From assembly GCA_964458125.1 (NCBI GenBank), contig CAYWHE010000058.1, positions 1 through 19,934 on the forward strand: a DNA stretch of 19,934 nt, in the 5' to 3' direction. The stretch's first letter is position 1, and each line of letters begins with the position of its first letter. Below, piece after piece: positions 6,768 through 14,593 of the stretch. This DNA is from CAYWHE01 sp964458125. GTDB lineage: Bacteria > Bacteroidota > Bacteroidia > AKYH767-A > OLB10. The translations under genes were made by a program, and so were the position numbers. Under the pieces are notes generated by a model. The model worked only from the letters and a program-made list of their open reading frames with translations. It did not search any database and had not been told where the DNA came from.

Positions 6768-9700
6768 ATGAAAAGCATTTTGAGAATTTTTATTTCTTCG
6801 AAAATGATGCTGTTGTTGCTGCTTGTTTTTATGGCGGCAACCGCAACGGCCACCTTTATCGAAGAAAAATACGATACCCAGACGGCCAGGCTTCTGGTGT
6901 ATAATGCCAGATGGTTTGAAATACTCCTGGTATTGCTGGCGTTGAATTTTATCGGCCATATTAACCGGTATAAACTGATGCGAAAAGGCAAGTTCGGAGG
7001 TTTGGTGTTTCACCTGGCCTTCATTATCCTGATCCTTGGAGCAGGCGTTACGCGCTATATCGGATACGAAGGTACCATGCACATCCGTGAAGGAGAGTCG
7101 AGCAACATCCTGTATACTTCCGAACCCTATTTCCAGGCGGTGATCGAAGAAAAGGGCGGGAAGTACAACCATGATTTCCCTTTTTATACAAGCGCCCTGA
7201 AGAAAAATTCGTTTCATTTTAAAATGGAAACCGGGGAAAGCGGAGCTATTGATTTTCGTTACAGGGGTATGATTAAAAACGCCATCGATACCCTGATCGA
7301 ACATGCTCCCGGAGGGACCGCTTACCTGAAACTTGTACTGGCCGGTGAAAACGGAAGAGAGAACCTGCTGCTCAGGGACGGTGAAATTGCGGCAACCGGT
7401 CATACGGTGATTGCCTTCAATAACGGCAGCCGGCAGGATGCCATACGTATAACCGGGAAAAACGGGCGGTTCCAAATCCGGTCGCCGCATGAAATCATGC
7501 GCACCAGGATGCCGGAAATGACCATGGATACCATTTTTAAAAACGAACCGGCTGCTTTTGAAAGGAGCTGCCTGCATGAAATCCCGGAGACCGGACTTCA
7601 ATTCGTACTTGCAGCCAGTTATGACAGCGCGGTTAAAAAGAAGGTGCAGGGTACTGCCGATCAGAGCGATGCTGACGCCCTGCAGGTTGATGTGACCGTA
7701 AACGGCCATACGCATACCGTGGAAGTACTGGGAGGGGATGCCTTTATTGCCGGTTTCCAGGATGCTGCCATCGGAGCGCTGAATTTAAAAATGGCCTACG
7801 GCAAAAAAGCCGTCGTGCTTCCTTTTCAAATCGGACTGGATGATTTTATCCTGGAACGCTACCCGGGTTCGATGAGCCCGTCTTCTTTTGCCAGTGAAAT
7901 TACCCTGGAAGACCATGCGCGAGGCATCACCGAAAAGCATCGCATTTTTATGAACAATGTCCTGGATTATGGCGGCTACCGTTTTTTTCAGTCGTCCTAT
8001 GACCGTGATGAACGGGGTACCATTCTTTCGGTGAACCACGATTTTTGGGGAACAACGATTTCCTACGCAGGCTATCTGCTTCTGGCCGTTGGATTTCTGT
8101 TTACCCTGTTAAGCAAATCCTCGCATTACGCTTCTCTCCGTCACCGGATGAAGGACATGCGACTGAAATCCGGAACAGGTGTATGGGTCATTGCAGGCCT
8201 GTTGCTTGCAACGCCGGAGCTATACGCACAGAACAGAAATCAGAATATTTCTCCCGCGCATGCGGACCGTTTCGCGAGACTGATCGTGCAGACCAATGAC
8301 GGCAGGTTTGAACCGGTGCATACACTGGCCATGGATGTGCTGCATAAGATATCCCGGCAGAACCGGCTGGACATTCCCGGCAGGGGTGAGATGAATGCCG
8401 TGCAGGTATTGCTTGATATGCCGCTGAATGCAGCATTCTGGAAACAACAAAAGATCATTTATATCCGGGAGGCGGCGGTGCGTGCCGTTTTGGGCATCAG
8501 CGGCAGAAACGCCTCCTTTAACGATTTCCTGGATCAGGATAATAATTATAAGCTTGCTGATTTTGTGAATACAGCCTTCAGAAAAAAACCCGCGGAACAA
8601 AACACATTTGACAGGGAGATTATTAAAGCGGATGAACGCGCCAATATCATGATGATGGTCCTTCAGGGAAGCCTGTTGAAACTCTTCCCCGTTAAAGGAA
8701 TGACGAATAACACCTGGATCAGCTGGAATGATTCGCTGGCGCTGATCCCGTTAACCGGAAACCTGTCGGTTTTGAATGATGATTTGCAGCTTCAGGACTT
8801 TAATTACCGCAACCTGTTTGGTCATTATTTAACGGAACTGGTAAAGGCCGCAAAGACTGGTGACTATGCCGTGGTCGACAGGATATGCGGTTATTTTAAT
8901 TCCATTCAGCGTCAAAGCCCTGCACAATCCCTGTTGCCTTCCCCCGGCCGCGCCGGCCTGGAAATAGTATATAACGAGGCCGGAATATTTGAATGGCTCA
9001 GAAATATTTACGGCCTGCTGGGAGCGGGGCTTCTTACACTTGCGCTCGTTGATCTCCTCCGGTCAACAGGTGTCCGCTGGCTGAATCGCCTGCTGAACCT
9101 GTTTTCCGTTTTGCTGATCCTGGCATTTGTTTATCATACGGCTGGTTTGGGATTACGATGGTACCTGACAGGACATGCCCCCTGGAGTAACGGCTACGAA
9201 GCACTGTTGCTGATTTCCTGGGCAGGGCTTCTGGCCGGAATTTCATTCATGCGCTATTCAAAAATCACGCTGGCCGCAACCGCCTGGCTCGCCTTTTTTA
9301 TCCTGATGACAGCCGGTCATAGCAGTTATGATCCGCAGCTGACTAATCTGCAACCGGTGCTTAAATCGTATTGGCTGATTATACATGTCGCCACGCTCAC
9401 TATCAGCTACGGATTTCTCGGTCTTGGTTTTATCCTTGCACTGATCAATATCATGCTGATGATTTTCAGGACCGGTGAAAATGAAACCCGGCTGAATGCC
9501 GCCATCGGCCAACTGACCTGCATCAATGAAATGAATCTGACGGTCGGGGTTTTTCTTGCCACGCTGGGCACTTTCCTGGGAGGCGTTTGGGCGAACGAAT
9601 CCTGGGGCCGTTACTGGGGCTGGGATGCCAAGGAAACCTGGGCGCTGATCATTGTGATCGCGTATACCCTGGTGCTTCACTTCAGGCTTGTTCCAAAATT

Positions 9701-9935
9701 GAAAGGTGAATTTATTTTCAATGCAGGAGCAGTAATCGCTTTCGGCAGTGTGCTGATGACTTTTATCGGGGTTAACTATTATCTCTCCAAAGGCCTGCAC
9801 AGCTATGCTTCGGGCGATACCCCCGTTTTTCCATGGTGGGCCTGGGCAAGTATCCTGGTTTTAACCGCTATGCTGGTTTATGCCGGAATTCGGGATGCAT
9901 CCCTGATTAATAAACCGAAGGGCGGTCAGGCATGA
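6768..9935 (+). CDS. ccsBA: Fused cytochrome c synthase, System II (ResB-CcsA type)
   Basis: A 1055-residue integral membrane protein that would export heme and attach it to CXXCH motifs of apocytochromes outside the inner membrane. N-terminal ResB/CcsB part: helices at about 13-30, 48-63 and 77-94 (with His82 in FHLAFIILILGAG), a large periplasmic region to about 425, then a helix at about 424-446. A second hydrophobic stretch (463-482, ending ELYAQ) leads into a further soluble region (about 485-740), which I associate with Bacteroidota versions of this protein. C-terminal CcsA part: multiple helices with the heme-handling WWD motif WGRYWGWDAKETWALI (946-961), preceded by YWLIIHV and followed by His1011, candidates for the external histidine ligands. 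It follows the cytochrome genes at 162 bases, so may have its own promoter. The locus carries both the hemoproteins and the enzyme that matures them. Identity is firm. Confidence 0.95.
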   Translation: MKSILRIFISSKMMLLLLLVFMAATATATFIEEKYDTQTARLLVYNARWFEILLVLLALNFIGHINRYKLMRKGKFGGLVFHLAFIILILGAGVTRYIGYEGTMHIREGESSNILYTSEPYFQAVIEEKGGKYNHDFPFYTSALKKNSFHFKMETGESGAIDFRYRGMIKNAIDTLIEHAPGGTAYLKLVLAGENGRENLLLRDGEIAATGHTVIAFNNGSRQDAIRITGKNGRFQIRSPHEIMRTRMPEMTMDTIFKNEPAAFERSCLHEIPETGLQFVLAASYDSAVKKKVQGTADQSDADALQVDVTVNGHTHTVEVLGGDAFIAGFQDAAIGALNLKMAYGKKAVVLPFQIGLDDFILERYPGSMSPSSFASEITLEDHARGITEKHRIFMNNVLDYGGYRFFQSSYDRDERGTILSVNHDFWGTTISYAGYLLLAVGFLFTLLSKSSHYASLRHRMKDMRLKSGTGVWVIAGLLLATPELYAQNRNQNISPAHADRFARLIVQTNDGRFEPVHTLAMDVLHKISRQNRLDIPGRGEMNAVQVLLDMPLNAAFWKQQKIIYIREAAVRAVLGISGRNASFNDFLDQDNNYKLADFVNTAFRKKPAEQNTFDREIIKADERANIMMMVLQGSLLKLFPVKGMTNNTWISWNDSLALIPLTGNLSVLNDDLQLQDFNYRNLFGHYLTELVKAAKTGDYAVVDRICGYFNSIQRQSPAQSLLPSPGRAGLEIVYNEAGIFEWLRNIYGLLGAGLLTLALVDLLRSTGVRWLNRLLNLFSVLLILAFVYHTAGLGLRWYLTGHAPWSNGYEALLLISWAGLLAGISFMRYSKITLAATAWLAFFILMTAGHSSYDPQLTNLQPVLKSYWLIIHVATLTISYGFLGLGFILALINIMLMIFRTGENETRLNAAIGQLTCINEMNLTVGVFLATLGTFLGGVWANESWGRYWGWDAKETWALIIVIAYTLVLHFRLVPKLKGEFIFNAGAVIAFGSVLMTFIGVNYYLSKGLHSYASGDTPVFPWWAWASILVLTAMLVYAGIRDASLINKPKGGQA

Positions 9936-10282
9936 TCCGGTACAATGGCTGAGGTCCGTTGGCAAGGAGCAAAACTCAGATCAGTCAGGTTAACCGCAGT
10001 TAAAATCAGTTGACTTCCATCGCCGGATTCATTGGGCATCAACCATCCCTGGTATGAATCCATGAACCAAAATTCCCATGCAGGCAGCGGCGTGCTTTTC
10101 ATGCTCCTCCAGAGGGACTGATCAGCATCCGGATTCAATGCACTGCATTTTGAACAGGAAAGTTTCACTGTCCAATTATTATTGTCCGTCAAAAGTCTGA
10201 ATGACCAGCCGTATAAATTTACCGCTTTACAAGTAATGAAACGGAATGATAAGAAAGAAAGTTTACTCCTGCAGGTAGTCAT
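9926..10282 (-). CDS. Possible Trp- and Cys-containing small protein, unknown
   Basis: The 9936-10390 spacer carries an open minus-strand frame that can start at an ATG at 10282 (118 residues) or further out at 10357. The central part reads like a real folded protein: LYGWSFRLL, NNNWTVKLSCSKC, ALNPDADQSLW, PLPAWEFWFMDSYQGWLMPNE. It has seven Trp and one CxxC pair, an unusual composition for chance. Against it, the last codons overlap the 3' end of ccsBA in a convergent arrangement, the beginning (CRSKLSFLSF) is unremarkable, and no clear promoter or Shine-Dalgarno sequence is seen. I do not recognise the family. It could be a genuine small gene, a decayed remnant, or chance. The CxxC lacks the His needed for heme c. 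Confidence 0.35.
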   Translation of the reverse strand: MTTCRSKLSFLSFRFITCKAVNLYGWSFRLLTDNNNWTVKLSCSKCSALNPDADQSLWRSMKSTPLPAWEFWFMDSYQGWLMPNESGDGSQLILTAVNLTDLSFAPCQRTSAIVPDHA

Positions 10283-10318
10283 GATTTCCGGTAATACACG
10301 CCGGCAAGAACGGTCCTT

Positions 10319-10344
10319 TAATTTGCTATATTTACAGCAAATTA
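10319..10344 (+). promoter_or_regulatory. 26-base inverted repeat enclosing a -7-like box
   Basis: TAATTTGCT (10319-10327) and AGCAAATTA (10336-10344) are perfect 9-base arms around an 8-base centre. TATATTTA (10327-10334), seven of eight matches to TAnnTTTG, starts at the end of the left arm and fills most of the centre. It lies about 50 bases upstream of the preferred protease start at 10391. A dyad over a -7 box would suit an operator of the protease gene. A stem-loop in a transcript is an alternative. No -33 TTTG is seen at the usual distance. Confidence 0.4.
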
Positions 10345-10390
10345 CAGGCAGATGCACCCACGTTTTTTCAGGTGTTTATGGTCGGACCTT

Positions 10391-12484
10391 ATGTATAGGT
10401 TGAGTTCCGTCATTTTTATGCCTGTCCTGTTATTGATTTCGGGCGGAACGCTGAAGGCCCAGAAAAATACAGCCGAACGGGTATATAAAAAAGTGAATCC
10501 GGCTGTGGTCACCATATTTTCCTATGATGCGGGCGGCCAGCGGATAGGCCAGGCCAGCGGCGTGGTGATCGATAAAAAGGGAAATATAGCCACCAACCTG
10601 CATCTGCTTCATACCGGTGACAGGATGATCAGCAGCATGGAGATCAGGCAGGGCAATCAGGTATATGCTGTTTCAGGCATCCGAGGTTATGATCAGGATA
10701 ATGATCTGATGATCATGACCAGTCAAGCTGCCGGGTTACCTGCCGTACCCCTGGCCAACAGCGATGAAGTTGCAGTCGGGCAGAAAATTTATACGGTTGG
10801 CAGTCCGGCCGGATTTGAAAATTCCATTTCGGAAGGGATCGTCAGCGGGGTGCGAACGGAAGGAGCGCTGAAAAGAATTCAGCTGACCGCCCCCGTATCA
10901 TCAGGCAGCAGCGGTGGAGCAGCCGTCAACGCAAAGGGTGAGCTGATCGGGATATGCAACATGATCATCGGCAACGCCCAGAACATTAATTTTGCGATTC
11001 CATCCAATGCCCTTCGGAACCTTGCGCTCAGGGAACCCGCCAGGGATTTTTCGGATATGGCCTCTTTTTTTACCTGTGCAGGCGAATACCAGTTGGAAAA
11101 TGAAGCTTACCAGGCGGCTTTTCATTATTTCAGTGAAGCAAGAGCCAGAAAGGAGGATGCGGATATCCTGATCCGCCTGGCACAAACGGCCCGTCTCAAT
11201 AAAAGCATTGCAGTCTCCATCCGGTACGCCAGGAAAGCCCTCGCTTACAAGCCGGAAGCTCCCGGCGCCCTGATGATACTGGCAAGGGCGTATTTAACTT
11301 ACGATAAAAAGGACTCCTCGTTTTATTATATCAACAGGTTGTTGAAAGCCGATTCCCTTCAGGCGGAAGCCTGGTTTCTGAAAGCCGAATGGGCCATGCG
11401 AAGTCAGCATTGCCGCGAGGCGATCGGGTTGGCGGAAAAGGCCGCTCAACTTGGCTATAAGGATCCTGACCGCTTCCGGCTGCTGGCTTTCTGCCATGGT
11501 CTGAACGGCCAGTACCGGCAGGCTATCGACCTGGCCAATCAGTACCTGGCCTTTAATCCAAAAGACGAGGAGATGCTCGTCAGCCTGGGCACCTCGTATT
11601 ATGGGTTGGAATATTATAACGAAGCCTGCGACAGAGCTAAGGCCGCCATAAGGATTAACCCGGCCTCGGGCGAAGCCTTGCTGCTCCTGGGCATGGCCGA
11701 ACAGAAACTCAGGCATTTCAGGGAAGCCGAAGAGGCCGCCCTGCAACTGATCCGGCTCGAACCCGATAATCCGGCGGGATATGGCCTGATGTGCAACATT
11801 TCCGTCAACCGTTCCGACCTTGCCACAGCGATGAACTACAGCAGGAAAGTACTGGAAATTGATTCGGCATTTTCGACCGCATACAGCATTGCTTCGCTTT
11901 ATTACCTGAAACGAAACATGACCGACAGCGCCCTGTACTTCAGGCAACTGGGCCGTTTGCATGAAACCGACTCCATCCGTTTCTTTACGCCGGATCGACG
12001 GTTCATGCGAAACCGCAGACAGGCCAGGGATCCGGACCCGGACAACGGATCATGCACCTTCCGGATCGGAGGCAATAATTACAGAAACCCCGGAAGCCTG
12101 GTGTACTTTAAAGAAACGCCGTTATTATCCATGAACGACTGGAAGGAAAAGGAACTTCCTGTTTTCAGCATGGATCTCTATACGAGGGATAACCGGTTAC
12201 GCACCAAAATCGTAAACAACAAGCGCGTTTCGGGCGACCCCGATTACGTGCAGATCACCAGCCTTCCGGATGAATGCATGGTCATAGAAAAAGAATCCCA
12301 GGTGATCCTGTTTCATGCCAAAAGGGAGGCCGGCGAAAAAGGCTGCATCATCCAGGTCTGGCTCAACATGGTCATTCCGGGTTCGGATATTTTTCAGGCT
12401 TCCCCCGAGGCCTCCAACAGCAGGAACTATTTCGGAAGCGACAATACCTTCACCAATATTAAAACCTGCTTTTCTTTTGAATAA
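10391..12484 (+). CDS. Secreted trypsin-like (HtrA-type) serine protease fused to TPRs
   Basis: From the ATG at 10391 this is a 697-residue protein; the frame opens at 10352, but only the inner ATG puts a Sec signal (MYRLSSVIFMPVLLLISGGTLKAQ) at the N-terminus. Residues about 28-210 form an S1C/HtrA-like protease with the full triad: His71 in TNLHLL, Asp105 in DNDLMIM, and Ser174 in SSGSSGGAAVN (normally GNSGGP). GSPAGFENSISEGIVSG and NINFAIPSNAL are also typical of this family. No PDZ domain follows. Instead, about 220-550 is a row of TPR-like helices (EYQLENEAYQAAFHYFSEA, SGEALLLLGMAEQKLRHFREAEEAAL and others). The C-terminal 130 residues are not recognised and may be a beta domain. It is predicted to act in the periplasm or outside the cell, with the TPRs recruiting substrates or partners. 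The activity is well supported; the target is unknown. Confidence 0.87.
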   Translation: MYRLSSVIFMPVLLLISGGTLKAQKNTAERVYKKVNPAVVTIFSYDAGGQRIGQASGVVIDKKGNIATNLHLLHTGDRMISSMEIRQGNQVYAVSGIRGYDQDNDLMIMTSQAAGLPAVPLANSDEVAVGQKIYTVGSPAGFENSISEGIVSGVRTEGALKRIQLTAPVSSGSSGGAAVNAKGELIGICNMIIGNAQNINFAIPSNALRNLALREPARDFSDMASFFTCAGEYQLENEAYQAAFHYFSEARARKEDADILIRLAQTARLNKSIAVSIRYARKALAYKPEAPGALMILARAYLTYDKKDSSFYYINRLLKADSLQAEAWFLKAEWAMRSQHCREAIGLAEKAAQLGYKDPDRFRLLAFCHGLNGQYRQAIDLANQYLAFNPKDEEMLVSLGTSYYGLEYYNEACDRAKAAIRINPASGEALLLLGMAEQKLRHFREAEEAALQLIRLEPDNPAGYGLMCNISVNRSDLATAMNYSRKVLEIDSAFSTAYSIASLYYLKRNMTDSALYFRQLGRLHETDSIRFFTPDRRFMRNRRQARDPDPDNGSCTFRIGGNNYRNPGSLVYFKETPLLSMNDWKEKELPVFSMDLYTRDNRLRTKIVNNKRVSGDPDYVQITSLPDECMVIEKESQVILFHAKREAGEKGCIIQVWLNMVIPGSDIFQASPEASNSRNYFGSDNTFTNIKTCFSFE

Positions 12485-12604
12485 GGGCCCGTCGCCTGCG
12501 ATGACGCCTCTTCCCGCGTCCTGCTTCCGCCCGTGTTGTTGTTCCGGAACCCGGACCGGAACGCACCTCAGGCTTTCCATACCGGCCGGAACAGGCAGAA
12601 TGCA

Positions 12605-12612
12605 TACCTTTG
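12605..12612 (+). promoter_or_regulatory. Consensus -7 box overlapping the apparent helicase start
   Basis: TACCTTTG is an exact match to the Bacteroidota -7 consensus TAnnTTTG and is followed by C, as is common. Its last three bases are the TTG that opens the helicase frame at 12610. If the box is used, transcription would begin near 12618 and that TTG could not be the start codon. No clear -33 element lies at 19-21 bases upstream. The 12485-12609 spacer holds nothing else I can identify. Confidence 0.4.
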
Positions 12613-14202
12613 CCCATTCGTCAATCCGCTGATACCTTGCCAGAATTGAAAATTTCGGATTCTTACCTGCACGACCAAACGGCGGCCGGTAAAAAGTTAT
12701 ATGCGTACCAGCAGGATGCCATTGAGGAAATCTTAAAGCGCCTCCATGAACATCCCGCCCGCTACAACCTGCTCTACCAGCTGCCTACGGGTGGGGGCAA
12801 GACGGTCATTTTCTCGGAGATCGCCAGGCGGTTTATCCATAGCACCGGAAAAAAAGTGCTGATCCTGACCCACCGTGTTGAACTGTGCGCCCAGACTTCG
12901 CAGATGCTGAAAGAATTCGGGGTGCGAAACAAGGTCATCAGCAGGGAGGTCAAAGAATTGCCCGTTCCCAACGACTACCAGTGTTTTGTAGCCATGGTGG
13001 AAACGCTGAATAACCGCCTTCGCGATAAAATCCTGAACCTGGATAATGTGGGGCTGATGATTGTGGATGAGGCCCACTACAATGCTTTCGGCAAGTTGTT
13101 TAAGTTTTATGAAAAGGGTGTTGTATTGGGTGTAACCGCAACACCACTGAGTTCAAATATCAACCTGCCGATGAAGGATACGTACGATGAGCTGATCGTT
13201 GGCGAATCCATCGCTTCCCTGATCGAGATGGGATTCCTGGCCAAAGCCGTTACGTATAGCCATCACGTTGGCCTGACCTCCCTCCGGGTGGGAAGAAACG
13301 GCGACTATACGGTAAGTTCTTCCGAGCGGCTGTATAACCAGCACAGCATGCAGGATAAGCTCCTGAGCGCCTACCAGGAAACGAGCGCCGGAAAAAAAAC
13401 CCTTATCTTCAACAACGGGATAGATACCTCGAAGCATGTTTACCACACCTTTACCCAGGCCGGTTATGAAATCAGGCACCTGGACCATACCCATTCGGAC
13501 AAGGAGCGGAAGGAAATCCTGGACTGGTTCAGGAACAAGCCCGATGCCATCCTGACTTCCGTCAGTATTCTGACCATGGGTTTTGATGAACCGGCCATCG
13601 AAAGCATTATCCTGAACCGGGCGACAAAATCCCTGACGCTTTATTTTCAGATGATCGGTCGGGGATCCCGCGTGTTGCCGGGCAAAACATCTTTCAGCAT
13701 CGTGGACCTGGGCAATAACCTGAGCCGTTTCGGGTTCTGGGATGCCTGGGTGGACTGGGCCTCCATCTTCCGGTCACCGGAACTTTACCTGGCCGGAATA
13801 AAAAGCGATGAGGAACTGGAACGTCACTACCAATATACGATGCCGGAAGAACTGCGAAGTAAATTCAGTCTGTCGGCCCGTATTGATTTTGATGTTAAAG
13901 AAGAACATAAGCGGGCATTGGCCGGAAAACACCGCCCCAAGGTGGTGATTGACCGCTCCATTGAACAGCATGTAAAGATGTGCAGGGAAAACAGCCTTGA
14001 TTTAAACGAAGCGTTGCACCTGGCCCGCCTGCTCATGGAAGAAATCGAATACCGGGTACGGGTTTATTCCCGCTGCTTAAGCAAGACTTCTGAAAGTTAC
14101 GTGGGCTGGCTGAGGGATGAATATAACCGCAGACTGAGGGCGGGATTGATGAGGAGTTACCACCCGGCTGAGGATGAATCGGATGAACAGGCTGATGAAT
14201 AG
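12610..14202 (+). CDS. DEAD/DEAH-box superfamily 2 helicase
   Basis: A 530-residue ATP-dependent helicase of the Res-subunit/RadD-like branch of superfamily 2. Motifs in order: a Q-motif-like YAYQQDAI (31-38), Walker A PTGGGKT (59-65), motif Ia LTHR (86-89), Walker B DEAH (153-156), motif III TATP (176-179), and motif VI QMIGRGSR (347-354), with LTMGFDEPAIESIIL before it. The core is complete, so ATPase activity is expected. The C-terminal 170 residues are a charged helical region without a recognised domain. No methylase, specificity subunit or nuclease adjoins it, so it does not look like part of a restriction system. Start: the coordinates use the first TTG (12610), which coincides with a consensus -7 box. 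TTG at 12637 or 12646 is likely if that promoter is real; no ATG occurs before the core. The natural substrate cannot be read from sequence. Confidence 0.88.
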   Translation: MPIRQSADTLPELKISDSYLHDQTAAGKKLYAYQQDAIEEILKRLHEHPARYNLLYQLPTGGGKTVIFSEIARRFIHSTGKKVLILTHRVELCAQTSQMLKEFGVRNKVISREVKELPVPNDYQCFVAMVETLNNRLRDKILNLDNVGLMIVDEAHYNAFGKLFKFYEKGVVLGVTATPLSSNINLPMKDTYDELIVGESIASLIEMGFLAKAVTYSHHVGLTSLRVGRNGDYTVSSSERLYNQHSMQDKLLSAYQETSAGKKTLIFNNGIDTSKHVYHTFTQAGYEIRHLDHTHSDKERKEILDWFRNKPDAILTSVSILTMGFDEPAIESIILNRATKSLTLYFQMIGRGSRVLPGKTSFSIVDLGNNLSRFGFWDAWVDWASIFRSPELYLAGIKSDEELERHYQYTMPEELRSKFSLSARIDFDVKEEHKRALAGKHRPKVVIDRSIEQHVKMCRENSLDLNEALHLARLLMEEIEYRVRVYSRCLSKTSESYVGWLRDEYNRRLRAGLMRSYHPAEDESDEQADE

Positions 14203-14489
14203 TTATCACGCCTGAAGAATGCGGAGTCTACCAGACCGCCTGCACCATTCGTAGGGCGTACCGGATTTTTTTCATGGCCCGCTTTCTGAAACGCCGGCGC
14301 CTCCGGGTGGACCAGGAAATCATGAACGCCTGCCGGCTGTTTTCTGATTTTCTGACCTTGAAAAATACGTCAGGCGAATGGAGTCCCTGCATTATGCCTG
14401 GAGCGTTCGCGAAAGGTTAATCACACCTGCGCTTGCACACCAAAAAGTAATTCAGCAGGCCGGTGAACGTAATATGGAAACGAAACCGG
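14203..14489 (+). other. Spacer between helicase and glycine-rich protein genes
   Basis: The 391-base spacer 14203-14593 holds no convincing gene. A short plus-strand frame, 14274-14420 (48 codons, beginning MARFLKRRRLR), is open and also continues upstream without a start codon to about 14200. It has no recognisable motif, so I treat it as doubtful. No terminator with a U-run follows the helicase. The right end of the spacer carries the palindrome and promoter-like box listed separately. Confidence 0.3.
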
Positions 14490-14507
14490 ATTTTTCTGCA
14501 GAAAAAT
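14490..14507. promoter_or_regulatory. 18-base perfect palindrome, possible operator
   Basis: ATTTTTCTGCAGAAAAAT is perfectly self-complementary with no central spacer. It sits 86 bases before the ATG of the glycine-rich secreted protein and just upstream of a promoter-like box (14548-14555). A dyad of this length with AT-rich flanks is typical of a site for a dimeric regulator. A transcription factor cannot be named, and a chance palindrome in AT-rich sequence is possible though unlikely at this length. Confidence 0.4.
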
Positions 14508-14525
14508 GAAAAAAAATCAACTGCA

Positions 14526-14555
14526 TTTCAGATATTTCAAAAAGTATTACCTTAA
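14526..14555 (+). promoter_or_regulatory. Weak promoter-like pair before the glycine-rich gene
   Basis: TTTC (14526-14529) and TACCTTAA (14548-14555) are partial matches to the Bacteroidota -33 TTTG and -7 TAnnTTTG boxes, 18 bases apart, and end about 40 bases before the ATG at 14594. The spacing is close to the expected 19-21 but both boxes deviate. Confidence 0.3.
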
Positions 14556-14593
14556 TGTCCTGAAACTTCAAACCTGCCAATAAAAAAACGACT

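Noticed and set aside
6741..7715. 324-codon open frame on the minus strand opposite ccsBA
   Set aside because: It lies antisense to a well-supported membrane protein and has no coherent domain or signal. It is a shadow of the real gene's codon bias.
10054..10065. CSKC on the minus-strand frame as a heme c site
   Set aside because: No histidine follows the second cysteine; at most it is a metal or disulfide pair.
11294..11962. 222-codon minus-strand frame opposite the protease TPR region
   Set aside because: The plus-strand frame carries clear TPR helices; the antisense frame has no recognisable motif.
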